Assembly (NCBI GenBank): GCA_964606665.1
Contig: CAZSHS010000012.1
Span: 1-64,000 of the forward strand
Source of the DNA: Aved-18 sp964606665
GTDB taxonomy: Bacteria; Cyanobacteriota; Vampirovibrionia; Obscuribacterales; Obscuribacteraceae
Reading direction: 5' to 3'
Length of the DNA: 64,000 bases
Below the pieces are notes generated by a model, which was not told the DNA's origin, ran no database searches, and saw only the letters and a program-made list of their open reading frames with translations. Position numbers and translations under genes: made by a program. Position 1 is the first letter of the stretch. Every line of letters starts with the position of its first letter. Positions 33,680-42,244 of this stretch are shown piece after piece.

Positions 33680-35020
33680 ATGGTTAGCCCCAATCAAAGC
33701 GGAAGTGGTCCAGCGACCATCCTGCGCGGAGCATACCTGACAATACTGGTCCTGTTCGTGACCAACCTGTTTAACTACATCGACCGCCAAAACATGGCTG
33801 CCGTTCTTCCCAAAGTGAAGGAAGAATTTCTATCCAATCCCGACAGTCTGGGACCGATTTCGCAATTCTTGGTCAAATGGCTCGGGTTCTTGATGCACGG
33901 CACCGCAGACAACATGCTGCTCAGCCTGCTGCCGATGGTGTTCTTGCTGGTTTATATGCTGGCGGCGCCTGTACTCAGCAACTTGAAAGTGCGTCCATGG
34001 AAAATTATCGGCTTTGGCGTGATTATCTGGAGTCTGGCAAGCGGATTTTCCGGTCTTGCACAGAACTTCGATCAGTTGCTCTTGAGCCGCATGTTCATCG
34101 GCATTGGCGAGGCGGCTTTCGGTCCCTTCGCTGCAGCTCTTCTGTCCGAGTACTTCCCCGAGAAGCATCGTGGAAAAGCACTGTCATTCTTCTACATGGC
34201 GATACCAGTCGGCAGCGCGCTAGGTTATGTCTGGGGCGGCCACTTTGCCGACTCAGAACTTGGATGGCGTTACGCCTTCTACACAACGGTACCGCCGGGA
34301 GTGCTGCTTGGCACGATCTGCCTATTCATGCGCGACCCGCCACGCTACTCTCAGTTGGCTCTCAATGAGTCTTCAGGGGAGTCGCGCTTCAGCATTTATC
34401 GCCAGCTCCTTTCAAACAAATCCTTTGTCTACAATACGCTTGCGATGACTGCCATGACTTTCGCCATCGGCGGAATTGCTTTCTGGATGCCAACCTACAT
34501 ACACGAGTATCGCCAAGTGGGAACGCTTGCAAGCGTCAATCTCATACTTGGCGGCATACTTGTGGTGTCAGGATTAGTGGCAACGATTGCAGGTGGCTTC
34601 ATTGCAGATGCCCTGCGCCATCGAGTGAAGGGAGCCTATTTCAGCGTGTCCGGCTGGGCAATGTATATTGCCGCCCCATGCTGCGTGGCCTTCGTTTACC
34701 TACCCTTCCCGCTTGCCTGGGGACTGCTGTTTGCTGCCTGCTTCTGCTTGTTTCTCAACACCGGACCAAGCAACACGGCGCTTGCCAACGTGGTGCTACC
34801 AAAGCATCGACCGGCTGCGTTTGCTCTGAACATTCTCATCATCCACTTACTTGGCGACGTTCTCTCGCCGCTTGCTATCGGCTCCATCACCGACTCTACT
34901 GGAAGCATGAACAACGCAATGTTGATGCTTGCAGCAATGGTCTTGCTGGGAGGATTCATCTGGCGACTGGGCGCCAAACATCTCGATCGGGATACAGCGC
35001 TCGTTTCCAAATCCGAATAA
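33680..35020 (+). CDS. MFS transporter, spinster-like
   Basis: 446 residues with about 12 membrane helices. Marks of the major facilitator superfamily are FNYIDRQNMAAVLPKVKEEF, SRMFIGIGEAAFGPFAAAL and EYFPEKHRGKALSFFYMAIP, close to Spinster-type carriers of lipids or organic anions. The loop GPISQFLVKWLGFLMHG between helices 1 and 2 is longer than usual. Ribosome-binding site AGGAG. It lies between the isochorismatase-fold gene and the nucleotidyltransferase/methyltransferase fusion, so it probably imports a substrate or exports a product of that pair; the solute is not known. Confidence 0.88.
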   Translation: MVSPNQSGSGPATILRGAYLTILVLFVTNLFNYIDRQNMAAVLPKVKEEFLSNPDSLGPISQFLVKWLGFLMHGTADNMLLSLLPMVFLLVYMLAAPVLSNLKVRPWKIIGFGVIIWSLASGFSGLAQNFDQLLLSRMFIGIGEAAFGPFAAALLSEYFPEKHRGKALSFFYMAIPVGSALGYVWGGHFADSELGWRYAFYTTVPPGVLLGTICLFMRDPPRYSQLALNESSGESRFSIYRQLLSNKSFVYNTLAMTAMTFAIGGIAFWMPTYIHEYRQVGTLASVNLILGGILVVSGLVATIAGGFIADALRHRVKGAYFSVSGWAMYIAAPCCVAFVYLPFPLAWGLLFAACFCLFLNTGPSNTALANVVLPKHRPAAFALNILIIHLLGDVLSPLAIGSITDSTGSMNNAMLMLAAMVLLGGFIWRLGAKHLDRDTALVSKSE

Positions 35021-35062
35021 CTTGCATCTGCTCTCAACTCACCTCACATAGGGAGTCAAAAC

Positions 35063-36508
35063 ATGTCTTCAAAAGAGAAGAATATCCTTCTTGTTGGACG
35101 TTGGCATGGTGTCACAATCGACCAGGAGAGCTCGCTTCGGCGTGCTCTCTTAGAGGTTGATCCAGTCAGTCATAGCAAACTAATCTTTGTCATCACCGCC
35201 TCGGATAAAGGCGGCACCAAGCGTCACCCTCTCATGTTCAAAGAGAGAGTGGAGGTGGTGACTGGACTTGCTCTGGCACTAGGTCGCCAGTTTGAAATTC
35301 ACGGTGCGACTGACACCAAGACCACCGACGTCGACTGGGTGAAACACGTGGAACAGGTGGTTCTCTTAGAGAGCAACTTCCAAACCGTGCTTAGCCCAAG
35401 TGACACCATTCTGCTTTCCTCTAACGAGGACGTTCTTGCACGCTTCAAGAAAGCTGGCTACTCAAGCATAGTGCACTCAAGCGAAGGCAAAACGCCGGCT
35501 GACATCATTTCGCTTGTAACCACCGGCAAGGATTGGCGAGCAATCACCAGTCCTTGGTGCGTCGAGGTTTACGACCGTCTTGCACTAGGCGATCGCATCG
35601 TCGAGCTTTTCAAAGACGTTCTTGTGAACGACGACGGCGAGCTTTCCAATGGTCGTGACTTCAAGATTTACGCCCTGGGAATGGACGCCAGCATGGCAGA
35701 CAAAGTGCGTGATATCGGTCCCCATATTCGCCCCGGTCGCATCGTCGACAAGGGTTGCGGTACGGGTTCGCTCTTGACTCATCTCTCCGAATTGTTTGGC
35801 GAGTCTCAAATCATCGGCATGGACCTTTCTTCCGAGATGCGCCGCATGTCTGAAGGTTTGCACTATCACAATCACAACGTGGCGATTGTGGCAGGTAACA
35901 TCATCGAGCAACGCTTCCCGCAAGGGTCGCTCAGCACGGTGATTTACTCGTCGGTTATGCACGAGATTTATTCGTACAACGGTTACGACCGCGATCAAAT
36001 TCGACTGGCGCTCAAAAACACGCGCAAAGAACTTGCTCGTGGCGGACGCCTTATCATCCGCGATGGTATCAAACCAGACGCTTCAGATAGCAAAATCTGG
36101 ATGCGAACGGATGACGAAACAAGGGAGCGCTTCTATCGCTTCGCTCACGACTTCAAGGGCAAAAGCACCGCTCCTGGTATCACGTTTGAAGAACGCGTGA
36201 TCGAAGGCGTCACCTGGTTCTATCTGAGCTTGCACGAGGCAAACGAATTCCTTTCGAAGAAAGACTACCTGGCCAACTGGGCCATCGAATGCAACGAGGA
36301 ATTCGGCGTCTTCACCAAGGCCCAGTGGATTGCCGAACTTGAGGCTGCGGGGTATCGCGTGGTTCAGTGCCAAAGCTACATGAATCCCTGGATTCTCAAG
36401 AATCGCTACCAGAACCGCGCTTGGTTGCATGCAGACGCAGGTGGCGCACCGCAAGACGAAATCTCGTTTCCTGACACCACTGCTGTAATCGTGGCTGAAG
36501 CGCTCTAG
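35063..36508 (+). CDS. Fusion of degenerate NMNAT-like nucleotidyltransferase and class I methyltransferase
   Basis: 481 residues. The N-terminal about 180 follow the cytidylyltransferase-like/NadM pattern: ILLVGRWHG, LIFVITASDKGG, HPLMFKERVEVV, and a late GKDWRAITSPWCVEVY. The HxGH signature is replaced (residues VTIDQ), and the later ISxTxxR segment is altered (TPADIISLV), so adenylyl transfer is doubtful. Residues about 225-400 form a SAM-dependent methyltransferase: VDKGCGTGSLLTHL, IIGMDLSSEM, VAGNIIEQRF, VIYSSVMHEI and RKELARGGRLIIRDG. The two domains together could recognise a nucleotide or pyridine compound and methylate it (compare nicotinamide N-methylation). It is the last gene of the isochorismatase/MFS operon. 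Confidence 0.75.
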   Translation: MSSKEKNILLVGRWHGVTIDQESSLRRALLEVDPVSHSKLIFVITASDKGGTKRHPLMFKERVEVVTGLALALGRQFEIHGATDTKTTDVDWVKHVEQVVLLESNFQTVLSPSDTILLSSNEDVLARFKKAGYSSIVHSSEGKTPADIISLVTTGKDWRAITSPWCVEVYDRLALGDRIVELFKDVLVNDDGELSNGRDFKIYALGMDASMADKVRDIGPHIRPGRIVDKGCGTGSLLTHLSELFGESQIIGMDLSSEMRRMSEGLHYHNHNVAIVAGNIIEQRFPQGSLSTVIYSSVMHEIYSYNGYDRDQIRLALKNTRKELARGGRLIIRDGIKPDASDSKIWMRTDDETRERFYRFAHDFKGKSTAPGITFEERVIEGVTWFYLSLHEANEFLSKKDYLANWAIECNEEFGVFTKAQWIAELEAAGYRVVQCQSYMNPWILKNRYQNRAWLHADAGGAPQDEISFPDTTAVIVAEAL

Positions 36509-36534
36509 CTCAGCCGACTGAGAGGTTGTATTGC

Positions 36535-36577
36535 GTGAAAGGCACCGGGCTCAAAGCTCGATGCCTTTCACTTTTTT
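36535..36577 (+). terminator. Plus-strand terminator of the methyltransferase operon
   Basis: GTGAAAGGCA (36535-36544) pairs exactly with TGCCTTTCAC (36562-36571), followed by TTTTTT. Confidence 0.88.
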
Positions 36578-36596
36578 CTCTCTTTTTTATTCCTCT

Positions 36597-36613
36597 TACT
36601 ACTTAGTTTAGTA
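36597..36613. repeat. Convergent-junction dyad element (copy 3)
   Basis: TACTA-CTTAGTT-TAGTA followed by AAAC: a perfect five-base dyad with seven-base spacer, between two opposing terminators. Confidence 0.6.
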
Positions 36614-36641
36614 AAACATATAATTGAAGAGAAAGAAAAAA

Positions 36642-36684
36642 CGACCGGGTCGATACTGGTAAAAACCAATACCGACCCAAGTCG
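36642..36684 (-). terminator. Minus-strand terminator of the S41 peptidase gene
   Basis: GGGTCGATACTGGT (36647-36660) against ACCAATACCGACCC (36665-36678), enclosed by CGAC/GTCG. The two mismatches become G-U pairs only in minus-strand RNA, and a T-run follows in that direction (GTCGTTTTTTC). Confidence 0.82.
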
Positions 36685-36698
36685 CAGATTAGAATGGA

Positions 36699-38045
36699 TC
36701 AAGGCTGCTTGAGCAGATCCAGCGCCTTTTGTTTGGCGAATTCGAGATATTTTGCCACCTCGGTTTGCTGGTCCACCACATCCGGATCGATGCCGATGCC
36801 ATCCATGGTGATATTGCCGGGCTTGAAGCGGAAGTTCACAAGTATGAGACCGCGACCCCAGCTAAGGTTCCAGACGTTCTGTCCATGACCTTTGCCATAA
36901 GAACGGGTGCCGATGAGAAGCGAAGCTCTGCCGGTTCCCCTCAGACCACCAAGTGTGATTTCGGAGGCGCTTGCGCTGTTGTGGTCTTGCAACACCACAA
37001 TCTTCATGGTCGCAGGAATGATGAGCTTAGCTCGACCATAGCGATTGATGCTGACCGGGCGATTGTCCGACCATGTGGTAGTGACAATCTTCTGGGTGGC
37101 AGTCAAAGACGTAGTCTCTGTCTTGAGCACGTCACCTTCGCGAGCGGTCTCGACATAAATCACACCCTCAGGTACTAGCCATTCAAGCAGCCGCATGGCA
37201 TTGTCCTTGTCGCCGCCCAGATTTCCGCGCAGATTGAGAATCAACGCCTGGTGCTTGGAGGCACGAGTAAGGGCGCTTGAAACGTCGCTTCTGAAGCGGT
37301 TAAAGCTGAACGTGCTGATTTTGACCTGATACACGCCATCACCAAGGTCACCATCCTCAACTCGCTCGATTGGGATTGAAGCCCGCACCAGGCGCTGATT
37401 GAAGATGAAGAAATTGCCATTGGCAAGTTTGCGCTTGATGGTCAAATGCACCGGTGTGCCGATTTCACCGCGAATCATCGAAACGGCATCGCTAGTGGTT
37501 TTGCCGGTCAGTGATTTGCGGTTGACAGAAAGAATGATGTCTCCCTTGAGCAGTCCAACTCTGGCTGCAGGACTGTCTTTGCGCGGTTCCAGAGGAATGA
37601 ACATCGGGTTTGCATCGGTGACGCTTTCAGCACCATCGATTTGCAAATTGACGCCAATACCGCCGAACTCGGCTTTGCGATCTTGCGAACGTTGAGACCA
37701 TTCAGTCGGCTTAGAATAGCTATCGTTCTTGAACTTCAGGCTTTTCATCATCTGAACAACAGCATCGTCGGCACCATCCTCGGTATCAAGCTTGCCGGTC
37801 CCTTTGAACTTCTCCTTCCATTCGCCAAGCCAGGCTTGACGCTCAGCAGGAGTCATTTCCAGAAGACCAATATGCTCGTTTGCGATGTGGTCGAAAGCTT
37901 CTTGATAGAGTGCTGAACCATTGAATGGACCTGATTGAGTGCTTCCAGCCACAGCGCCAATTGCCAGCATGAAAATTGCGACAAAAACGACGCTGATTGC
38001 GTGTTTGAAGCTTCCACCCCCCCGTAGATACTTAAGGAGTTTCAT
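36699..38045 (-). CDS. S41 family C-terminal processing peptidase
   Basis: 448 residues with an N-terminal membrane anchor or signal (AISVVFVAIFMLAIGAVAG). A PDZ domain (about 140-220; GIGVNLQI, SPAARVGLLKGDIILSVN) precedes the protease core: LILNLRGNLGGD, then NSASASEITLGGL with the nucleophile Ser, and GTRSYGKGHGQ with the general-base Lys. CTP peptidases trim secreted or membrane proteins at the C-terminus in the periplasm. The gene stands alone between a convergent and a divergent neighbour and has its own terminator. Confidence 0.92.
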   Translation of the reverse strand: MKLLKYLRGGGSFKHAISVVFVAIFMLAIGAVAGSTQSGPFNGSALYQEAFDHIANEHIGLLEMTPAERQAWLGEWKEKFKGTGKLDTEDGADDAVVQMMKSLKFKNDSYSKPTEWSQRSQDRKAEFGGIGVNLQIDGAESVTDANPMFIPLEPRKDSPAARVGLLKGDIILSVNRKSLTGKTTSDAVSMIRGEIGTPVHLTIKRKLANGNFFIFNQRLVRASIPIERVEDGDLGDGVYQVKISTFSFNRFRSDVSSALTRASKHQALILNLRGNLGGDKDNAMRLLEWLVPEGVIYVETAREGDVLKTETTSLTATQKIVTTTWSDNRPVSINRYGRAKLIIPATMKIVVLQDHNSASASEITLGGLRGTGRASLLIGTRSYGKGHGQNVWNLSWGRGLILVNFRFKPGNITMDGIGIDPDVVDQQTEVAKYLEFAKQKALDLLKQP

Positions 38046-38577
38046 TGAACTCTCCTCTTGTTAGTTTTGGGATGAAGACTAGAGCGCAAACAAAAAAACA
38101 AACAATTCACGACGACGATCCAAGATCGAAAGAAATTCTTAGTCGTGACGGAATTGGGTCGAGTGTTTGCGCGAATTAAGAGTCAAATAAAAAGAAGAAA
38201 TGAAGAAGTTCAACCTAGCAAGTTGGGGTTTCTAGGCTCAATACCAATTGAAAGCTTCAGTTAAGAGAACGCTTATTTAAGACTCATGTAAGCCTATTAT
38301 CGCGATTAGATACTTATCGCTAAGCTAGTAAATCGTGACATCTACACCTTAAAATGTTGCCAAGATGCACTAACTGAGCGAGGATCAAAAAGAGATCTTT
38401 GAACGGAATTAAGTCAAAGAGATTGAATTTTGCCTAAGTACACAATTAGACTTTAGCTCCTTTATCTCTCCTACTCTCTTAAGTTCTCACCGAAAATACA
38501 ACTGTCAACAAAAGCTTTCACGCCACCACATGTAGTGCTGGTGTTTTTTGCCGCTCAACAAAGAACAGGAGTTCAAA
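38046..38577. other. Divergent intergenic region with leader terminator
   Basis: About 530 A+T-rich bases between the S41 gene and the small membrane protein operon. I see no gene. It must carry promoters in both directions; apart from the leader terminator at 38524-38549 nothing is recognised with confidence. Confidence 0.5.
38524..38549 (+). terminator. Leader terminator/attenuator before the 38578 gene
   Basis: CACCACA pairs with TG-C-TGGTG (one bulge), followed by TTTTTT, ending 29 bases before the ATG. The position, after the promoter region and before the ribosome-binding site (AGGAG), suggests conditional read-through. Confidence 0.5.
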
Positions 38578-38877
38578 ATGAGCGAAACCAAGAAAAATGA
38601 CCCGCTTCGCACTTTCGTCAAGTGGATTCTGGGCATCGATCTTCTCATCTCGCTTGCCATGGGCATTTCGTCTGCAATTTCCACTCACGCAATCGCCGTG
38701 CTTGCTGGAACCCCTGAAGGTCAAGCCTGGTTCCTCGGCGTCACAGGCGCTGTCTGGACCTTCTTCATCACCTTTATCGTCGCCGGCGTCTTCCTCTTCG
38801 TCTTCGGCGCCATCGCCATCTTCGTACTGGCCTGGCTCCTTGGCGTAAAGCCGGATTCGAGCAAGACCAAGAAGTAA
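38578..38877 (+). CDS. Small multi-pass membrane protein
   Basis: 99 residues from the ATG with AGGAG upstream; a longer TTG start would swallow that site. Charged ends (MSETKKND and DSSKTKK) enclose two or three membrane helices (FVKWILGIDLLISLAMGISS, then WTFFITFIVAGVFLFVFGAI). I recognise no family. It is followed after 60 bases by another membrane-anchored hypothetical protein in the same operon. Confidence 0.7.
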   Translation: MSETKKNDPLRTFVKWILGIDLLISLAMGISSAISTHAIAVLAGTPEGQAWFLGVTGAVWTFFITFIVAGVFLFVFGAIAIFVLAWLLGVKPDSSKTKK

Positions 38878-38937
38878 TTCGGAACCCCGTTTCCGCTAAC
38901 TACCAAACCAAGAAAAGCTAACTGCAAGGAAAAAATT

Positions 38938-39552
38938 ATGTACACCGCAGTCATCGGACTAAGCGCCGTAATCGTTCTCGTACTCGTCTTGCTTCATCTC
39001 GACAAGAAGCGAATGAATGGACGAAAGGCTCACGACAAAAAGTGGAAAGAGTTTTACAGCTCTCTGCTTGCGGTCGCCAAACGAGCCTCGGCCAAAGCTC
39101 CGACCGATTCCGTCGCCCACGAAATGGTGATGGATGCTGCAACAAGGCAGGTGTTACCACGCCCATCTGCTCCCTTGCGTATCGTCGGACTCGGCGATTA
39201 CATTCGTCGCTACCAAGAGGGCATCGAGCTCGTTAATGAAGCCGACGCCCACATCTCCGCTCTTTCAAGCACCTCCTCCATTGCCGAACTCAAAGCGCCG
39301 GCAACCGACGTCGCCTGGAAGATGCTCTGGGACGCAATTCTCGAGACGTATCTCAAGCTCTCGGCTCAAAAGCCGGACAACGAGGAATTGCACATTCTCA
39401 TTCTTGAAGCTTGCTGCCACCTGGTCCTCCCCGTCAACTACGGCGGACCGTCGCGCATCATCACTCGCGCAGACCATGTCAACCACTACAATCGCGGGCT
39501 CGACATCGTCGCACAGGTCAATCAGGCTCTCAAGCAAGGCTCCGCGGGCTAG
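38938..39552 (+). CDS. Membrane-anchored hypothetical protein with internal duplication
   Basis: 204 residues. An N-terminal anchor (AVIGLSAVIVLVLVLLHL) is followed by two related helical units of about 75 residues: SSLLAVAKRASAKAPTDS...VLPRPSAPLRI...YIRRYQEGIELVNEAD and DAILETYLKLSAQKPDNE...VLPVNYGGPSRI...HVNHYNRGLDIVAQVN. The duplication is not a standard TPR, although the unit length and helix pattern are TPR-like. Ribosome-binding site AAGGAA. Second gene of a two-gene operon with the 38578 gene. Function unknown. Confidence 0.7.
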   Translation: MYTAVIGLSAVIVLVLVLLHLDKKRMNGRKAHDKKWKEFYSSLLAVAKRASAKAPTDSVAHEMVMDAATRQVLPRPSAPLRIVGLGDYIRRYQEGIELVNEADAHISALSSTSSIAELKAPATDVAWKMLWDAILETYLKLSAQKPDNEELHILILEACCHLVLPVNYGGPSRIITRADHVNHYNRGLDIVAQVNQALKQGSAG

Positions 39553-39579
39553 CGTCGAGTTGATCGACTGATTGTTCGG

Positions 39580-39626
39580 AACAAGAAAGATGCGCATTAT
39601 TCTGCGCTCTTTCTTGTTTCCTTTTT
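39580..39626 (+). terminator. Plus-strand terminator of the 38578-39552 operon
   Basis: AACAAGAAAGA pairs with TCTTTCTTGTT, with an inner GCGCA/TGCGC stem, followed by CTTTTTC. Confidence 0.85.
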
Positions 39627-39635
39627 CGCTATTAC

Positions 39636-39652
39636 AATTACACTATATAGTA
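39636..39652. repeat. Convergent-junction dyad element (copy 4)
   Basis: AATTA-CACTATA-TAGTA: the left half is weak and the right half exact. It lies between opposing terminators, 80 bases before copy 5. Confidence 0.4.
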
Positions 39653-39715
39653 CTATCCGCAAGCGGACGCATTTCCAGTGTTTTGAGACTAGAAGATTTT
39701 TCAGGGCACCATATC

Positions 39716-39732
39716 TACTATTTGTTTTAGTA
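39716..39732. repeat. Convergent-junction dyad element (copy 5)
   Basis: TACTA-TTTGTTT-TAGTA followed by AAAC, a perfect copy with the same flank as the copies at 36597 and 63333. Confidence 0.6.
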
Positions 39733-39754
39733 AAACAACATGAGAGCAAGAAAT

Positions 39755-39807
39755 AGCCGGGAAGAGCTGTCTCATGTTCCTAAGAACATAAAGACAGCGC
39801 CCCGGCT
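39755..39807 (-). terminator. Minus-strand terminator of the 39812 gene
   Basis: A long stem: AGCCGGG against CCCGGCT outside, GCTGTCT against AGACAGC inside, and TGTTC/GAACA at the tip. A T-rich stretch follows on the minus strand. Confidence 0.8.
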
Positions 39808-39811
39808 ACTC

Positions 39812-40207
39812 TTATCTCAAATGACGCTCGTGAAAGCGACAGGTGGAGCGGAAGACCAGACCGTTGAGAGCACAGATGGCTCCCAGGAAAATCCAGGCTT
39901 CAAATCCGAAATCGCCCATATCAAACTGGTTCCACAGCACCGCCATGGTCACGCCGGCTGGTATGCCACCAACCAGAATGTGTCCAATCGCGCTTGAGCC
40001 AATCTTGTGCTTCAAAAGTGCGCAAAGCACTCCTGATGCCAGACTAGCCAAGCCGAAGAAGAACGAACCGGCCAAGGAAATGAAGATGCGGGCTGGCTCA
40101 AAGTAGTCCAGTCCGCTTCCATTACCAAGCGAAAAGTAACAGATGAGGAAACCCAGAAAGGCTCCCCAACCCGTACTCACGAGAATGCCAAAAGATTTTT
40201 CACTCAT
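39812..40207 (-). CDS. Small polytopic membrane protein
   Basis: 131 residues from the ATG with GGAGG six bases upstream. Four hydrophobic helices are visible (FGILVSTGWGAFLGFLICYF, SLAGSFFFGLASLASGVLCA, GHILVGGIPAGVTMAVLW and WIFLGAICALNGLVF). I recognise no family. It lies 25 bases after another small membrane protein gene in the same direction and is followed by a strong terminator. Confidence 0.68.
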   Translation of the reverse strand: MSEKSFGILVSTGWGAFLGFLICYFSLGNGSGLDYFEPARIFISLAGSFFFGLASLASGVLCALLKHKIGSSAIGHILVGGIPAGVTMAVLWNQFDMGDFGFEAWIFLGAICALNGLVFRSTCRFHERHLR

Positions 40208-40232
40208 AGTGGCCTCCTCAAAGGTTGTCATC

Positions 40233-40619
40233 TTACCTAAGGTTTAAGGATTGTTCCTTTCTTTGTGCACGCACGGCTGCGAATCTATACGCAAGTCCTT
40301 GCATGGCACCAAAAGCGAAGAGCATGATGAGAAAAGCGGGACTGGCTTTTGGTGGGAATCCTCGCTTGTAGGCGAGAAGCACCACATCAAGCACGGCAAA
40401 CGAGAGGCTTCCGTAGAAGACGTAACTGAAGAAATCTTGGGTCACACTCTCAGCTTTGTCCCAGCTTATCACCAGACCGGTGCCCAAACCGAGCACCGCG
40501 AAATAGGCGACGAAAAGAAGGCGCAGCCATATTTCGGGAAAAATTGTCCAACCGATGAAGCCACCAATAGCGATACTGATGGCAACACTGGCTAGAGTAC
40601 CTTGTGTTCTTGGTTTCAT
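40233..40619 (-). CDS. Small polytopic membrane protein
   Basis: 128 residues with three or four hydrophobic helices (SVAISIAIGGFIGWTIFPEI, LLFVAYFAVLGLGTGLVISW, FLIMLFAFGAMQGLAYRFA) and a basic tail (AQRKEQSLNLR). No strong ribosome-binding site is visible. It forms a pair with the gene at 39812 and follows the M28 peptidase after about 120 bases. Function unknown. Confidence 0.65.
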   Translation of the reverse strand: MKPRTQGTLASVAISIAIGGFIGWTIFPEIWLRLLFVAYFAVLGLGTGLVISWDKAESVTQDFFSYVFYGSLSFAVLDVVLLAYKRGFPPKASPAFLIMLFAFGAMQGLAYRFAAVRAQRKEQSLNLR

Positions 40620-40739
40620 TGCAGTTGAAGCTTTTTGTTGCTACTTTAGTGAAGAGAATTAAGGCAAGGACGGATGCAAATGCTAGTGCAAATACACCCG
40701 CCCCTGTTTAGTTCATCCAGATAGACGAGTGAGCTATTT

Positions 40740-41945
40740 CTAGCTCAGACCCCCCATCTCGCACGAGACTGCGATGACCGCGCGCGTCACTTCCCGCAGA
40801 TAGGGGAAGTTGATCTTGTCGATCGTGTCGCGCGTGGTGTGGTAGTGCGGGTAGAACGCAGTGTCGGTGAACTCCTCGGAGAGGAGCACCGCCGGCCAGC
40901 CCTTGTCGAGGAAGCCCGCGTGGTCGCTGCGGTCCTTGACGCTCAGGTTGTGAGTGTCGAAGGGAGCAAGATTGAGCTTGTAGCGCGCAATCTGCTGGAA
41001 GAACGCGATGGTGATCGCGTGCGAGCCGTTGCGGTCGACTTCGTCGTGGACGTCGAGACGGTGACCCGGATTCGGGCAGTACCCGACCATGTCCATCTCG
41101 ATCATGCCGATGACGGTCTGCCCCTTGGCCTTCACCTCGCGGCTGAGCCAGTCGGAGTAGGCGTAGCTGCCCCACAAGCCCTGCTCCTCGCCCGTGAAGT
41201 GGACGATGTGAACAGTGCAGTCGAGACCGCCCAGAGCGTGGATGGCGCAGGCTGCGTTGTAGAGCGCGACCGTACCCGAGCCGTCATCTTCGGCACCCGG
41301 AGCCTTACCCTCTTTGTTCCACGGCCTGCCGGCAGTGGAGTCGAGGTGGGCGCCGAGCACGAGAACCTTGTTGGGGTTCTTCTTGCCGGGGATGATGTAG
41401 CGAACGTTGTTGTACTTGGTGCCGCGGACCGTGTAGGGCCACAGCTCGGCAATGATGCCGGCGGTCTGGTAGGACGCGACCATGTACTCGGCTGCAAGCC
41501 CGATGCCGCCTTCGGCGGTGTGCGAGTTGCGAGTGACCATGGTCTTGGTCTCACCATTCAAGACGTAGGGCTTGTCACCGGTGAGATGAGCAAGCATCGT
41601 CTGCATGTCGGCGACGTTCACCTTGTCGAGAGCCGCCTGAACGCGCGGATTGGGCGCCGGCAGATTGTCGACAGGGATGAGCGGACGAGGCAGTGCCGCG
41701 GTGCGACGCTGTTCTTCCTGGTCGTACTTGCAGTTGTGCGAGTGAACATGACCGTTGTGGTCAGGGTCGAACTCGTCGAGCGCCTGGTCGAAGTCCTCGT
41801 CGTGGCTGTGACCACCATTCTTGGATTCGGCATCCTGGCGCTGCTTGCGACTGATGCTGGCGCCAACGAAGATGATAAGCAGCGTGAAAGCGAGGAACGA
41901 TAGTCCGAACAACGCGAAGTTGCCCGGAGTCAGTAAATCAAACAT
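40740..41945 (-). CDS. M28 family zinc aminopeptidase, membrane anchored
   Basis: 401 residues from the ATG with GGAG six bases upstream. An N-terminal membrane anchor (FALFGLSFLAFTLLIIFVG) is followed by a His/Asp-rich linker (about 45-70) that could hold metal. The M28 catalytic metal ligands are in place: LGAHLDST, GAEDDGSGTVALY, VHFTGEEQGLWGS, EMDMVGY and the late HYHTTRDTIDKIN. The enzyme should remove N-terminal residues from peptides outside the membrane. G+C content here is clearly above that of the neighbouring thrB gene. Confidence 0.92.
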   Translation of the reverse strand: MFDLLTPGNFALFGLSFLAFTLLIIFVGASISRKQRQDAESKNGGHSHDEDFDQALDEFDPDHNGHVHSHNCKYDQEEQRRTAALPRPLIPVDNLPAPNPRVQAALDKVNVADMQTMLAHLTGDKPYVLNGETKTMVTRNSHTAEGGIGLAAEYMVASYQTAGIIAELWPYTVRGTKYNNVRYIIPGKKNPNKVLVLGAHLDSTAGRPWNKEGKAPGAEDDGSGTVALYNAACAIHALGGLDCTVHIVHFTGEEQGLWGSYAYSDWLSREVKAKGQTVIGMIEMDMVGYCPNPGHRLDVHDEVDRNGSHAITIAFFQQIARYKLNLAPFDTHNLSVKDRSDHAGFLDKGWPAVLLSEEFTDTAFYPHYHTTRDTIDKINFPYLREVTRAVIAVSCEMGGLS

Positions 41946-42244
41946 GTTGATCTCCTTAGTTGTGGCGCAAAACAACGTCTTTCATTGAGAAAGAAGCTTT
42001 GGCGCCTGGTTTAGTTGGAAAGAAGGTTAAAGCTGAGTGTTTGTACCCAGAATTGAGAGAGAGGAAATGTACCTTCGAAACTAGTACTTAAAGGCATGTA
42101 ATGACAATAACTCATGATAGAAGCCCGCTAAGATCACACTCATAAAGGCTCCACTTAAGCCATTCTTAAAGGCTGCTAATAAGCTAGCGATTGGCAGAGC
42201 TGGGCTAGCTTTTTATGGCATTTCTATAATAAAACGCAAATGAC
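41946..42244. other. Intergenic region at the right edge of the first G+C-rich block
   Basis: About 300 A+T-rich bases between thrB and the M28 gene, both on the minus strand. AAGCTAGC (42191-42198) and GCTAGCTT (42207-42214) form an eight-base stem followed by TTT on the plus strand, a possible terminator boundary. The M28 promoter should lie here. Base composition changes across it. Confidence 0.5.

Noticed and set aside
40839..41903. 354-codon open frame on the plus strand
   Set aside because: Antisense shadow of the M28 peptidase gene for the same reason; the M28 frame carries all catalytic motifs.
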